This document shows positions 47,052-56,951 of a DNA stretch of 64,000 bases, in pieces. The first letter of the stretch is position 1. Each line of letters opens with the position of its first letter. This DNA is from an uncultured Colwellia sp. GTDB lineage: Bacteria; Pseudomonadota; Gammaproteobacteria; Enterobacterales; Alteromonadaceae. The DNA lies in NCBI GenBank assembly GCA_913058395.1, contig CAJXQI010000002.1, positions 245,666-309,665 of the forward strand, in the 5' to 3' direction. The notes under the pieces were generated by a model that worked only from the letters and a program-made list of their open reading frames with translations, did not search any database and had not been told where the DNA came from. Both the position numbers and the translations under genes were made by a program.

Positions 47052-47079
47052 GTTTATATTATTTATAAATAATATAAAC
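47052..47079. promoter_or_regulatory. Perfect 28-bp palindrome before the pilin genes
   Basis: GTTTATATTATTTA is followed directly by its reverse complement with no spacer. It lies 14 bases upstream of the first pilin-cluster ATG (47094). It could be an operator for a dimeric regulator or, with zero loop, a cruciform-prone AT palindrome. The rest of 46732-47051 is AT-rich with nothing recognised. Confidence 0.55.
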
Positions 47080-47093
47080 TTAAATGGATTTAC

Positions 47094-47918
47094 ATGAGTT
47101 GGACTGCATTTCATTTTAGCTGTAGATTCTTAAGTCAGAAGCTGTCTGACGGCATAGAATTAAAACCAGCGCTAACGTTATTGTCTAAAAATTATAGTAA
47201 TTACCTTCATAGTGACACGTTAGATACTCCCATTTACAAAACAATAATTTCAGAAGAAGAACCAAGTAAACAACAGCAACTTTTATCCATTTATGGGAAA
47301 CTGAAACTAAATTGGGATGTATCAGTCGTTACAAAATTGACAAACATTCGTAATTACTTATTTCTTATTTTCGCGATGTTTCTATTGTTAAGTAGTATTT
47401 ATAAAACCTATGTATTAACAACATTTAAAGAAATATTTGCTGTGATGGACGCACCTATTAACGCGCAACTTGAAAGCTTTACTTCCTATTGGATAATTTC
47501 ACTTGTGCTAATGACAATTGTCAGTGCCATAATTTTAAGGTTTTCAGCAGTAATTAAGCAGATAAACGGCACTTCAACTACATTTACTCCTTCATTAATA
47601 TCTCAATTACTCATTTCAAAAAAAATAGTCAATCAAGTAAAAAGCATTGAAGCACTGATTAACGCCCCATTGGACAGAAACGTAAACCAATTTAGTCCAA
47701 CAGAAAACCAGTTTGTAAAACAGCTCAATACTGACAATATGGATATCGCCAATGAATTACAGGCACTAATTGACTCTCGATATCATTTGTTGACCAATAT
47801 GATCAACGGTCGAATAAAAAAGCTGTTATTTTTATTATCATTTATCGTTGTAAATGCCATTTTTAATTTTGTTTACAGCTTATACGCACCATTATTCTCA
47901 ATCGGAACTATCATATGA
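47094..47918 (+). CDS. PilC/GspF-like inner-membrane platform protein, divergent
   Basis: The 274-residue protein shows the PilC/GspF membrane plan on a shortened scale: a cytoplasmic N-terminal part (1-88), two membrane segments (about 89-110 and 133-155), a second cytoplasmic part and a last membrane segment (about 243-266) ending in [13 protein letters not shown], like the C-terminus of Pil[17 protein letters not shown] between the first two segments also resembles the family. PilC is usually near 400 residues, so the first domain is reduced. It overlaps a pilin gene by four bases. Assignment rests on architecture and neighbour, not on strong motifs. Confidence 0.65.
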   Translation: MSWTAFHFSCRFLSQKLSDGIELKPALTLLSKNYSNYLHSDTLDTPIYKTIISEEEPSKQQQLLSIYGKLKLNWDVSVVTKLTNIRNYLFLIFAMFLLLSSIYKTYVLTTFKEIFAVMDAPINAQLESFTSYWIISLVLMTIVSAIILRFSAVIKQINGTSTTFTPSLISQLLISKKIVNQVKSIEALINAPLDRNVNQFSPTENQFVKQLNTDNMDIANELQALIDSRYHLLTNMINGRIKKLLFLLSFIVVNAIFNFVYSLYAPLFSIGTII

Positions 47919-48394
47919 AAAAAGTAAATGGATTTACCTTAATTGAATTAATGATTGTAGTATCAATTATCGGCATATTAGCCGCAGTCGCGCTACCGGC
48001 ATACCAAACATACACCTTAAAAGCTCACGTTGTTGAACCATTGAGCTACGCTGGAAATTTAAGACAACCGATAACAGAGTTTTATGTACAAAACTTAGAG
48101 TTTCCAAAAGACAATATTACCGCTAGATTGCCCGAGCCTGATAAATTAATATCAAATAAAATAGCCAAAGTTGAAGTTGTTGATGGTGCTTTCCACATAT
48201 TATTAGGTAATAAAGTACCTAAGCCTTTACGTGGCAAGTACCTAACATTTAGACCTGCTGTAGTTGATGGCAGCCCTATAAGTCCAATTTCATGGCTATG
48301 TGGCTATTCTAAACCTATAGAAGGAATGACTGCCATAGGCAAAAACAAAACTGATATTGATAAAATGTATTTACCAAGTGAGTGCGTTTTTTAA
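47915..48394 (+). CDS. Type IV pilin-like protein
   Basis: A 159-residue pilin. The prepilin peptidase site is MKKVNG before [20 protein letters not shown], with Glu5 of the mature form present. A long hydrophobic helix follows, then a globular domain with two cysteines (in WLCGYS and PSECVF) that can close the usual C-terminal loop. It starts inside the stop codon of the PilC/GspF-like gene. No assembly ATPase, prepilin peptidase or secretin gene is near, so it must borrow a machine encoded elsewhere. Confidence 0.92.
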   Translation: MKKVNGFTLIELMIVVSIIGILAAVALPAYQTYTLKAHVVEPLSYAGNLRQPITEFYVQNLEFPKDNITARLPEPDKLISNKIAKVEVVDGAFHILLGNKVPKPLRGKYLTFRPAVVDGSPISPISWLCGYSKPIEGMTAIGKNKTDIDKMYLPSECVF

Positions 48395-49344
48395 GGTAAA
48401 GATTTTATTGCCAAAGTTAGGCCAGGTTTTAGCATTTGCAGTTGCATGTTTTTACTATCCGCAATCAATACAAACATAGCATTTAAAAACTCTCGAGCAT
48501 TATGTAGTTTTGCTAAACCTTGCTGGCTTGTATATGCCTGCTGCCAATTGGTACTTGGAGCATGTGTAATGTGCTTTTTTAACCAGCTTTTCCAGTCTTG
48601 CTCTGTATGTTGCTCCTGTAAGAAAATATAAAGCAATGGCATAACTAAACGCTTGGGCTCGCCATAAGTATAAAAATGATCATTTTTAGGGAGAACTTGC
48701 TGGCCAATTGCCTCAAGCATCATCGATAATTGTTTTTTGTTTATTGCAGGGTTTAAAGCTAACTGTAAAAATAAATCTGCCGTGTGTGCGACATTGTGTC
48801 GCCAACCAACAACGTCATCAAAGCCTCTATAATCAGTAATGTTAAGCATATATTCCGTGCTTTTTACAATTAATAACTCGCGTTGCTTTACCGTTAGGTA
48901 AGGTGTTTTTCGATCAACCCGTGCTAATTCAGCCAGCATTAAGGCTATAAAAGGCTGGTAAACTTGATTGTCATCAATGGTTTCTTGAGCAAAATTACTC
49001 AATAACTTTTCAAACATCACTTGATAAGTTTTTTGCGACAGTTTATTTGCTCTTAACCACGCAGAAAGTCCCGCGTATGCGACACCGTCACGAATGTTAC
49101 TTTGCGGAACGGCTAAACAATTTAATAGCTGCAAGGCCAATTTATCGCGTTCATTATCATCTTCAATATCAAAGTCTTGTTTAGCTAAATCCAACAAAGT
49201 TTGTTGGTTCCACTCACTGGTATAGCATTGGCTTACTAAGTTATTGGCATTGACACTTTGAGCCGATGCAGCGCCAGTAAACATAAATAAAACGCACATT
49301 AAACTTGTAATAATTAATTGATTAAAAATCCCCATATGTTTCAT
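48391..49344 (-). CDS. DUF2785 family secreted protein
   Basis: The ATG at 49344 ([15 protein letters not shown]) has GGAG seven bases upstream; an ATG 12 bases earlier lacks this. The product has 317 residues with a signal peptide ending at [27 protein letters not shown] near residue 180 is the signature of DUF2785, and the rest is helical, HEAT-like. It converges on the pilin gene with a four-base overlap. Function unknown. Confidence 0.82.
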   Translation of the reverse strand: MKHMGIFNQLIITSLMCVLFMFTGAASAQSVNANNLVSQCYTSEWNQQTLLDLAKQDFDIEDDNERDKLALQLLNCLAVPQSNIRDGVAYAGLSAWLRANKLSQKTYQVMFEKLLSNFAQETIDDNQVYQPFIALMLAELARVDRKTPYLTVKQRELLIVKSTEYMLNITDYRGFDDVVGWRHNVAHTADLFLQLALNPAINKKQLSMMLEAIGQQVLPKNDHFYTYGEPKRLVMPLLYIFLQEQHTEQDWKSWLKKHITHAPSTNWQQAYTSQQGLAKLHNAREFLNAMFVLIADSKNMQLQMLKPGLTLAIKSLP

Positions 49345-49557
49345 TATTTTCTCCATTAATTTTTTTAAGGGGTTGTTCGTTTGACTTTTTAGCCAAGTGC
49401 ATGACAGCGACAGATATCTTCTTGCTGAAAATTCAAACAGTTACACTAATCGCCAATGTAAATTAAATCAACAAGTTCTATAAAACGCCATTCACATCAG
49501 ACCAGTTAATTGTTATGTTAGTGAAACAAAACACTGATATTCATTTAAAAGCCTGCC

Positions 49558-50505
49558 ATGCCTGAAACTACAAGCTCAAATACACCAATCACTTCCAAAC
49601 CACTCATATTTGAAAAGTATCAAAAATGGCAGCAAAAATCTAAAAGCCAAATGACAGTCAACGGTTATTATCGTGCAGGGGAAAAAGCAGGAAAACGTAT
49701 ACATTTACTACACGGCACGGGATTTTCAGCAATGACACTAGCAGCTATGGCATCTCAATTGCCTGAAGATAGTGCTATTTGGCTTACCGATGTTCCTGGT
49801 CATGGGCAATCTACACAGCCTTCCAAAGGTATGCCTGACTGGCAAAAAATGGCGAACACTGTAGCAGACGCCATATACAAGCAAGCTAATGTAGCACAAG
49901 ATGGACCTTTGATTGGCATTGGCCACTCAATGGGCGCAGTGCTAACGCTATTGGCTGCAACTAAATATCCAGATCTATTTAGTGAGATAATTTTACTTGA
50001 CCCTGTTCTTTTCAAGAACGAAATGATTATTGCGCAGCAATTAATGCGTGCCACTGGCACTTGGCGCCATAGAGCGCTAATAAAGTCGGTCAGTAACCGT
50101 ACTTCAACTTGGCCAAGCTTAGAAATAATGAACAACGAAATTGCGATAAAGCCATTTTACAAACCGTGGCATGCACAAGTAATTAACGACTATTGCAGCT
50201 ATTCAACTATCACTAACGAGGATAACTCTGTAAAACTGTCTTGTTCACCTAAATGGGAGGCATCAATATTTGGTTCATACCCTAAAGGACTTTGGCGTGC
50301 GGTAAGAGAAATTAATTTACCCGTTAATATACTAGTTGCTAATAACACTTATTTTTTTATTCCATCGGCGGTAAAACGTGCAGCTAAGGTTAACAAAAAC
50401 ATCAAATGGCAAATGTTTGGCAATCATCATTGCTTTCCGATGGAACAGCCTATTGAGGCAGCTATCGAATTAACTAAAATAATGTCTAGACCCCATATTA
50501 AGTAA
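49558..50505 (+). CDS. Alpha/beta hydrolase
   Basis: The 315-residue protein has no signal peptide. HLLHGTGFSAMTLAAMASQL supplies the oxyanion strand, IGIGHSMGAVLTLLAATKYP the nucleophile elbow with serine in GHSMG (about residue 123), ILLDPVLFK the acid strand region, and GNHHCFPMEQP the catalytic histidine. These form a complete triad. Substrate cannot be told. No Shine-Dalgarno sequence is evident before the ATG. It is a lone gene diverging from the DUF2785 gene. Confidence 0.87.
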   Translation: MPETTSSNTPITSKPLIFEKYQKWQQKSKSQMTVNGYYRAGEKAGKRIHLLHGTGFSAMTLAAMASQLPEDSAIWLTDVPGHGQSTQPSKGMPDWQKMANTVADAIYKQANVAQDGPLIGIGHSMGAVLTLLAATKYPDLFSEIILLDPVLFKNEMIIAQQLMRATGTWRHRALIKSVSNRTSTWPSLEIMNNEIAIKPFYKPWHAQVINDYCSYSTITNEDNSVKLSCSPKWEASIFGSYPKGLWRAVREINLPVNILVANNTYFFIPSAVKRAAKVNKNIKWQMFGNHHCFPMEQPIEAAIELTKIMSRPHIK

Positions 50506-50635
50506 GCTGCTATTTATTGATTTAGTTCTACTTTTATTACTTTAATTTTTACTATACTTAAAAAGAAAATAATTTAATTGAAATTAATTACATTATTTTC
50601 ATATCTTTATAAAGAGAATTTATAGGAAGTCGTAA

Positions 50636-51361
50636 TTGAAGTATTTATTCCCCCTTGCTGTTTTTACTTGTTTTTGTGCTTTTGCTAATGATAAAAACCC
50701 GACATTAGAAATAGTTAGTGAACATTGGCCACCTTACATTGTGCAAAACACTAAGGCTAATAATGAGGTCTCCGGGGTTGTAACCAAAAAAATTAAAGCC
50801 ATATTTGACAACTCTCCACTTCAATACCAAATAACAACTTATCCTTGGGCTCGCAGCTATTATTTAGCGATGAATAAACCCAACGTGTTAATTTACTCTA
50901 TTTACAAAACACCCGAACGTACCCCTTATTTCGAATGGTTCTGCCCTATTCATGCTAAAACGCCGGTAAATATCTATAAATTAAAAACAAATAGCACTGA
51001 CATTAGCCGCTTGGCTTCTCTAGGTAGTTCTGTAGTTGGCGTATTACGCAACGATAATAGTCATAACTACATGGTTAGTAATGGTTTTAAGGAAGGGGAA
51101 AATTTAACGGTATCATCTAGCGAAGAAAATAATATCAAAAAGCTACTTAAAGGAAGAATCGACGCAGTTATTCAATCTAGAGACGCTTTAATTTATCGAA
51201 TACAAGGTTCTAACTTCACCATAGATGACTTCTCTGTAGGCTTTAAATTACATAAGGATGCCAATAACGAGCATTGTATGGCTCTAAATAAAAATTCAGA
51301 TCCCGCAGTAAGAAGTGCTGTAAAAAGTGCATTCAATTTGTGGCTTAAAGAAAACGCCTAA
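50636..51361 (+). CDS. Periplasmic solute-binding protein, family 3 type
   Basis: The start is TTG, with AGGA eight bases upstream. The 241-residue product has a signal peptide (MKYLFPLAVFTCFCAFA) and the opening LEIVSEHWPPYIVQ of stand-alone SBP_bac_3 proteins, then YPWARSYYLAMNKPNVLIYS, YFEWFCPI and a C-terminal FNLWLKENA helix. Such orphan binding proteins are common in Alteromonadales and often lack transporter genes, as here. The aromatic ligand-pocket residues suggest small-molecule binding; the ligand is unknown. Confidence 0.83.
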   Translation: MKYLFPLAVFTCFCAFANDKNPTLEIVSEHWPPYIVQNTKANNEVSGVVTKKIKAIFDNSPLQYQITTYPWARSYYLAMNKPNVLIYSIYKTPERTPYFEWFCPIHAKTPVNIYKLKTNSTDISRLASLGSSVVGVLRNDNSHNYMVSNGFKEGENLTVSSSEENNIKKLLKGRIDAVIQSRDALIYRIQGSNFTIDDFSVGFKLHKDANNEHCMALNKNSDPAVRSAVKSAFNLWLKENA

Positions 51362-51434
51362 AACACTGAGAATATATTTAAAAGAAAATAGCTTTGTGTT
51401 ACGTTTATGCCATTAATAAAACATGGACGTAAAA

Positions 51435-52475
51435 ATGAATAAACTCTTCACTATCAGCGTAATATCATCAGTATTATTATCTAATAGCACTAATGCTATA
51501 GAGATATCAAAGCACTTAAGTACGACAACAGAACCAGTTCCCAAAGTTCGAGTTCATCCTACATACCCTGTCAATGCGGCCCGAAATAATCGTGAGGGTT
51601 GGGCAAAATTTAGCTTTATTATTGAAAAAGATGGTAGCGTTTCTAACGTTATTGATATCGATAACTCAGGTAGTAAAGACATCACCTTAGCTGCAAAAAA
51701 AGCGGTAATGAAATGGCAGTATGAGCCTGCAATGGAAAATGGCGAACCCATCCAGCAATGTGTTAATAATGTACAACTAGATTTTAGAATGCACAAAGAC
51801 GGTACAACAGAAGTTACTCGGAAGTTTAATAGAATTTATAAAAAAGCAATAAAAGCACTCGAAGAGAAAAACTACTCTGAAGTTGATGAGTATTTAGCTA
51901 GCCTTAAAAAAATAAAATATTTGCATATGTCGGAAAACAACTTTTTGCAGCTACTTCACGCACAATATGCCAAAGATATAGGTGATGACGCATTGCAACT
52001 ATCTCATCTATATAAAGTAAACTTTATCGAAAATGAAAAAAATAGTGAGCACGCATTATCAATTTTGGAGCAACGATTTAACTTAGAACTAAAATTAAAT
52101 CGATTAAAGCAAGCCTATAGCACTTTTAAAAGGATGGAAAAAAATCCCGCAGCAAAACCTTACTTAGAAAGCTACAACGCGGTAATTAAACGTGTTGATG
52201 AGTTTGTTAATTCAGATAAAGATGTGGTAGTAAGTGCCGATATTCGAAATGCTGATTATTGGCAACATTCTCTAGTACGCAATGAATTCACATTAACCAG
52301 TATTAAAGGCAAGTTGTCAAAAATGGATATTCGCTGCGCTAATAAACGCCATGTTTATTCAATAGAAAATAACAATACTTGGCAGCTACCTGAGTCTTGG
52401 AAGCAATGTCATATTTTTGTGTTTGGTGAAAATAACGCAACATTTAACTTAGTTGAACATCCGTTTAAGGTATAG
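51435..52475 (+). CDS. Periplasmic TonB-C-terminal-domain protein
   Basis: Begun at the ATG at 51435 (GGACG six bases upstream), the product has 346 residues with a signal peptide MNKLFTISVISSVLLSNSTN. Residues about 35-115 match the TonB C-terminal fold: VHPTYPVNAARNNREGWAKF, DGSVSNVIDIDNSG and AVMKWQYEPAMENGEPI. No membrane anchor or proline-rich linker is present, so it cannot act as a classical TonB. A helical repeat-like region (about 125-255) and a C-terminal beta domain follow. Neighbours are a solute-binding protein and a lipoprotein. Confidence 0.78.
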   Translation: MNKLFTISVISSVLLSNSTNAIEISKHLSTTTEPVPKVRVHPTYPVNAARNNREGWAKFSFIIEKDGSVSNVIDIDNSGSKDITLAAKKAVMKWQYEPAMENGEPIQQCVNNVQLDFRMHKDGTTEVTRKFNRIYKKAIKALEEKNYSEVDEYLASLKKIKYLHMSENNFLQLLHAQYAKDIGDDALQLSHLYKVNFIENEKNSEHALSILEQRFNLELKLNRLKQAYSTFKRMEKNPAAKPYLESYNAVIKRVDEFVNSDKDVVVSADIRNADYWQHSLVRNEFTLTSIKGKLSKMDIRCANKRHVYSIENNNTWQLPESWKQCHIFVFGENNATFNLVEHPFKV

Positions 52476-52628
52476 CGAGCATAGTATTTTCGTCATCATT
52501 TTATGTTTTATTTTCAAGGTTCGTACCGCTAAACTTCCCATGTTCGTGCCTTGAAATGTTCTACAATTAATTATAGCCAAAATATAACTATTTAATATCA
52601 CTAACCAGCTGTAAAAAAGTAAATTTAC

Positions 52629-53312
52629 TTACTCCATATAAATGATTAAAAACTCACAATTCAAGGCAGGTAATGCTGAATTAATAGCGTCAGGTTTAAA
52701 TACGTCTGCCGGCCTTTCTCCAAGTTGTGTTTGCTTCATTTCTCTTTTTAAGCTGTATGATTGTGAAATCTTATGATCGGTAATCAATTGCAGATTAACG
52801 CTATCAAAAGCATAGTTACCTTTAACAATAGCCAATACCTCATCATAAGCAGCCTTTTCAAACTCAAGAACAAATCTTCCATCACGAGAAAACATTATAG
52901 TCGCGTCAGCAAATTCACAGTACTGTGTTCTCAGATACGGTGGCATTGTGGGCACAACATTGCTTTCATTTCGTAAATACACGCCTAAATGATTAACATT
53001 ATAGAAATGTTTACCTTGCGCAAAAGTTAAGTGTGAAGGGCTTTCTATGCCAGAAGCTAAAAGTAACGACTCGATACTATTTAACAAATTAATGTCAGTA
53101 AAACTTGGATTGGTAGCAATTGTACTATTAGGAAAGTTATTAGGTATTGTGACATTCGACTTAACGACACTCACGTCGAGCTTTTTAAGTTTCGAAATCA
53201 ACGAGTTGATACGTTCTTCACTATAGCCTTGATTGACAATATGAAGCTGTGTTTGTGAGCATGCCATTAAAAATAATAAGCTAACCAGTATTAGATAAAA
53301 GTTAAACTTCAT
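52629..53312 (-). CDS. Putative lipoprotein, unknown function
   Basis: A 227-residue protein with a lipoprotein signal: MKFNFYLILVSLLFLMAC, cysteine 18. SQT after the cysteine would allow outer-membrane sorting. EERINSLISKLKKLDVSVVK resembles the start of OmpA- or SPOR-like periplasmic folds, but no diagnostic motif is present. Two further cysteines occur (QYCEFA, LNCEF). It is a single minus-strand gene between plus-strand neighbours. Family not recognised. Confidence 0.7.
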   Translation of the reverse strand: MKFNFYLILVSLLFLMACSQTQLHIVNQGYSEERINSLISKLKKLDVSVVKSNVTIPNNFPNSTIATNPSFTDINLLNSIESLLLASGIESPSHLTFAQGKHFYNVNHLGVYLRNESNVVPTMPPYLRTQYCEFADATIMFSRDGRFVLEFEKAAYDEVLAIVKGNYAFDSVNLQLITDHKISQSYSLKREMKQTQLGERPADVFKPDAINSALPALNCEFLIIYME

Positions 53313-53454
53313 TTACATCCTTTTTTAATCACTAATAACAAGCCTAAGTTTCGATATTACTTAATAAGCAATTGAAATAACATAAATAAATTTAATTGAA
53401 TGACTCAAGACTATTTCACGGTCAACTATAGCAACTTTACAATTGGAGAACATA

Positions 53455-53973
53455 ATGACTAAGCATTTATTACTTATACTAATGGTACTAGTAACAATAT
53501 CAAAACCAGCAAGCGCCATAAGTAACAGACAAAATAACACGAGTGAAAAAAGTATTCATGAGAATACAGTAATGACCACAGGACTAAATCACTTAGGGCT
53601 AACGGTTAAAAACCTTCAAGCATCAACAGACTTTTTTATTAAAACTTTAGGTTGGAGAAAAGCAGGAGGATATCCAGATTATCCGTCAGTATTTGTTACT
53701 GATGGCGAGCTTTTTCTCACACTTTGGCAAACAAAAAATACCAATTTAGTAGTCCCCTTTGATCGTAAAAATAATGTTGGCTTACATCATCTTGCATTAA
53801 GTGTTGCTAGTGAGGGTATGTTACATGAGTTACACCGCAGGTTTAAAACTGTGCCTAACTTAGTTATTGAGTTTCCACCTGAATTAAATGGTAAAGGTCC
53901 TACCATACATATGATGATACGAGAGCCAAGTGGTAACCGTATTGAGTTTGCTTATACGCCAAAGAGCAAGTAA
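53455..53973 (+). CDS. VOC (glyoxalase-fold) protein with signal peptide
   Basis: The ATG at 53455 (MTKHLLLILMVLVTISKPAS) has GGAG eight bases upstream and gives 172 residues. A likely signal peptide ends at PASA. From residue 43 a single vicinal-oxygen-chelate module is seen: GLNHLGLTVKNLQASTDFFI, LFLTLW, NVGLHHLALSV and EPSGNRIEFAYTP. Metal ligands H, E/Q, H and E can be placed. VOC proteins are mostly cytoplasmic, so export is unusual. Substrate unknown. Confidence 0.85.
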   Translation: MTKHLLLILMVLVTISKPASAISNRQNNTSEKSIHENTVMTTGLNHLGLTVKNLQASTDFFIKTLGWRKAGGYPDYPSVFVTDGELFLTLWQTKNTNLVVPFDRKNNVGLHHLALSVASEGMLHELHRRFKTVPNLVIEFPPELNGKGPTIHMMIREPSGNRIEFAYTPKSK

Positions 53974-54024
53974 ATAGATGTATCAGCACTAAATAGTCAC
54001 GATTAAAATATATAAAATTCATTC

Positions 54025-54051
54025 AAAAAAAAGCGCAGAAAACTGCGCTTT
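54025..54051 (-). terminator. Terminator after the DUF4136 gene
   Basis: AAAGCGCAG pairs with CTGCGCTTT around AAAA; the minus strand continues with eight T. It is 40 bases past the stop at 54091. Confidence 0.88.
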
Positions 54052-54090
54052 GATTGAAACTAACTTTTCTATTTTATGACTAAATTTTGA

Positions 54091-54651
54091 TTAAAACTGT
54101 GCGACCACTTGCTCAACAACAGATTTGATCGCTTTACTCGGATTATCTTGGTCGGCTGACTTTATGCGTTTCACAGCCCAACCATGCCAAACTGGCTGAT
54201 GACTTTCAACGTCATAAACATCGATTGCCAATTTACCTTCAGTATAGTTTCTAACATGAGTTTCGTTGCTTATACCAATACCACCATAATATCTATGTCC
54301 CCAAACAAAGCCAGAACGATAAGTGGTAGGCAATGAATCAACTTTTACTTTTTCTCGGCTACCCATTGTATAGGAAATGGTAAAATCTGCTTGCTCTGCA
54401 TTGTCAATTAACTGATACCCCTTGGCAATAAATGCTTGTTCAATGGCATTATCAATTCTAACTTTCATTACAGGATTAACATCAACAGGCTCAGCCAATA
54501 CTTTAGTTTCTTTTAACCATGAAAACGTTTTGTAATCAGTGGTTGATATTTCACTATTTCGATCAAAGTTGACCCTTGCTTGTTGGGTCGACGCGCAACC
54601 AGCAACACTGCCGATAAGTGCGAGTATAATAATTAGTTTACTTTTTAACAT
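54091..54651 (-). CDS. DUF4136 lipoprotein
   Basis: A 186-residue lipoprotein: MLKSKLIIILALIGSVAGC, cysteine 19. The mature part matches DUF4136: VNFDRNSEISTTDYKTFSWL, VRIDNAIEQAFIAKGYQL, ADFTISYTMGSREKV, then GKLAIDVYDVESHQPVWHGW. DUF4136 proteins are outer-membrane-associated lipoproteins of unknown role. It is a single gene ended by a terminator. Confidence 0.88.
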   Translation of the reverse strand: MLKSKLIIILALIGSVAGCASTQQARVNFDRNSEISTTDYKTFSWLKETKVLAEPVDVNPVMKVRIDNAIEQAFIAKGYQLIDNAEQADFTISYTMGSREKVKVDSLPTTYRSGFVWGHRYYGGIGISNETHVRNYTEGKLAIDVYDVESHQPVWHGWAVKRIKSADQDNPSKAIKSVVEQVVAQF

Positions 54652-55047
54652 AAGTCCGTCCTGTTAACGTCGATGAATAACAATTTATAGTCAGTAGACT
54701 AACACATCAATAATGAAAATTTGTTGAAATATGTAACTTGCAATACTACCTATGTACCCTGATAAAAAACATTAATAAATAGCAGTAAGATTACAAATAA
54801 AATCAACTATTTAAGTTTATATATACTACATATTAAGTATACCTAAAATACCATTTAAAATTACGCTTTATTTACTATATGACCTGAAATTCAAAGAATA
54901 TAGTGCACCATACTCATTTTAATCATAACTCAGAGAATAAAATTATTAGCAAAATAGTAACTTTCCATTGACTCTTGTATACAAACACCTTAAAACTATG
55001 GGTATAACTTTTGAACAAACTTACTTTTTACGGTTAGCAGTATAATA
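54652..55047. other. AT-rich region upstream of the ilv leader
   Basis: About 400 bases with no gene. The sequence is strongly AT-rich with many TATA-like boxes (for example near 54820-54850 and TATAAT at 55041), so the ilv promoter is probably within the last 100 bases. No clear regulator site was identified. Confidence 0.4.
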
Positions 55048-55128
55048 ATGCTTTTATCAAATACACTTAATTCACTCCTCATTGTCGTCATGGTCTTTAA
55101 ACCATTGCGTGGGCGATTTTGTGTGTAA
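55048..55128 (+). CDS. ilv operon leader peptide
   Basis: A 26-codon frame beginning MLLSNTLNSLLIVVMVFKPL has ten Leu/Ile/Val residues within the first 16, including the run LLIVV. It ends 24 bases before an intrinsic terminator and 92 bases before ilvI. This is the layout of branched-chain amino-acid attenuators (known for ilv and leu operons). No obvious Shine-Dalgarno sequence precedes it except TTAGCAG. Confidence 0.78.
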   Translation: MLLSNTLNSLLIVVMVFKPLRGRFCV

Positions 55129-55152
55129 AAAGTAAATAAAAAATATCAAAAT

Positions 55153-55187
55153 AAAACCCTCGCTCTGCAAAGACCGGGGGTTTTTTT
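55153..55187 (+). terminator. ilvIH attenuator terminator
   Basis: AAAACCCTCG pairs with CGGGGGTTTT (one T-G pair) around a 12-base loop, followed by a T run to 55187. It lies between the leader peptide and ilvI, so it must be read through for ilvIH expression. Confidence 0.85.
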
Positions 55188-55220
55188 ATAGCTATTACAT
55201 TATAAATAAAGGGATCATAT

Positions 55221-56951
55221 ATGAGCACAGAGCTACATACTGGTGCGGAACTAGTGGTAAAAGCACTTTCTGCACTTAAGGTAAAATATCTATTCGGCTA
55301 CCCTGGCGGTACAGTCTTAGATATTTACGATGCATTATTTAAGCAACAAGACGTTGAGCATATACTGGTTCGCCATGAACAAGCTGCAACGCATATGGCT
55401 GATGGTTATGCTCGCGCTACTGGCGAAGTAGGCGTTGTACTAGCGACTTCAGGACCAGGTGCAACAAACTGCATTACCGGTATAGCAACGGCTTATATGG
55501 ACTCAATACCAATGGTCGTACTATCAGGCCAAGTACCTACCGGCTTAATTGGCGATGATGCTTTCCAAGAAACTGATATTGTAGGTTGCTCTCGCCCTAT
55601 TGTTAAACATAGCTTTAATTGCCGTGATATTTCGGAGATCCCAAATATAATTGCTAAGGCATTCTATATTGCCAGCACTGGACGTCCTGGGCCTGTTGTT
55701 ATCGAATTGCCAAAAGATCTGCTAATGCCAGGACAAAGTGCTGAATTCTTATTGGATGCAGAAATAAAAATGCGTTCATACAATCCAACGGTTAAAGGCC
55801 ATCATCGCCAGATAAAGAAAGCAGTACAGGCGATAACACAGGCAAAGCGCTTAGTCATATACTCTGGTGGCGGTATCATCATTGCGAATGCCGCAGAACT
55901 ACTTCAAGCACTGGTTGAAAAGCTTAACGCCCCTATCACCAATACATTAATGGGCTTAGGTGGCATATCAGGCTTGCATGATAATTTTATTGGTATGCTA
56001 GGAATGCACGGCAGTTTGGAGGCAAATAAAGCCATGGCGCATGCTGATGTAATTCTTGCATTAGGTGCTAGGTTTGACGATAGAGTTACCAATAATGTTA
56101 AAAAATTCTGTCCTAATGCCACCATTGTGCATGTTGATATCGATCCTACTTCAATATCTAAAACTATAAATGCTCATATTCCAGTTGTTGGTCTAGTAGA
56201 TATCGTAATTAAACAATTATTAGCCGAGTTAGAAGAAACTAACTATTTAATTAACCAAGAAAATAATCAAGATTGGTGGCAGCAAATAAACCAGTGGCGC
56301 AATGAAAAAAGCATTAGTTACGAAAACGAAGTTGAAGGAGGAAAAATCAAACCACAACGAGTAATACAAGCAATGTACCAAGCAACAAACGGCGAAGCAT
56401 ATGTATGCTCTGACGTAGGCCAACATCAAATGTTTGCTGCCCAGTATTACCCATTTGCAAAACCACGCCAGTGGATAAACTCTGGTGGTCTAGGAACTAT
56501 GGGCTTCGGCTTACCTGCAGCTATGGGAGTAAAAATGGCATTTCCTGATAGTCACGTGATTTGTATTACGGGTGATGGCTCCATTCAAATGAATATCCAA
56601 GAACTATCTACATGCATGCAATATAACTTACCAGTGGTTATTATTTCATTAAACAATCGCTCTTTAGGCATGGTGAGACAATGGCAAGATATGGTTTACG
56701 GTGGACGTCATTCTTCTTCATATATGGAGTCGTTACCGGACTTTGTTAAATTAGCTGAATCATATGGTCATATTGGCATACAAATCAATTCATTAGATGA
56801 ACTAGACGAAAAGCTAGCGCAAGCTTTTGCCATTAAAAACCAGTTGGTATTTGTCGACGTTTTAGTTGACGAAAAAGAGCATGTATACCCAATGCAAATA
56901 CGTACTGGTGCTATTGATGAGATGTGGATTAAAAAAGGAGTAAAAGCATAA
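55221..56951 (+). CDS. ilvI: Acetolactate synthase large subunit
   Basis: TPP enzyme for the first common step of valine, leucine and isoleucine synthesis (family knowledge). It has 576 residues (E. coli IlvI 574). The PYR domain holds the catalytic glutamate in [17 protein letters not shown] (about residue 52), a central FAD-binding domain follows, and the PP domain has [15 protein letters not shown] with the Mg/TPP motif ending SLNN. The ilvI type is favoured by the [20 protein letters not shown] block and by pairing with ilvH. The stop overlaps the ilvH ATG (TAATG). Confidence 0.96.
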   Translation: MSTELHTGAELVVKALSALKVKYLFGYPGGTVLDIYDALFKQQDVEHILVRHEQAATHMADGYARATGEVGVVLATSGPGATNCITGIATAYMDSIPMVVLSGQVPTGLIGDDAFQETDIVGCSRPIVKHSFNCRDISEIPNIIAKAFYIASTGRPGPVVIELPKDLLMPGQSAEFLLDAEIKMRSYNPTVKGHHRQIKKAVQAITQAKRLVIYSGGGIIIANAAELLQALVEKLNAPITNTLMGLGGISGLHDNFIGMLGMHGSLEANKAMAHADVILALGARFDDRVTNNVKKFCPNATIVHVDIDPTSISKTINAHIPVVGLVDIVIKQLLAELEETNYLINQENNQDWWQQINQWRNEKSISYENEVEGGKIKPQRVIQAMYQATNGEAYVCSDVGQHQMFAAQYYPFAKPRQWINSGGLGTMGFGLPAAMGVKMAFPDSHVICITGDGSIQMNIQELSTCMQYNLPVVIISLNNRSLGMVRQWQDMVYGGRHSSSYMESLPDFVKLAESYGHIGIQINSLDELDEKLAQAFAIKNQLVFVDVLVDEKEHVYPMQIRTGAIDEMWIKKGVKA

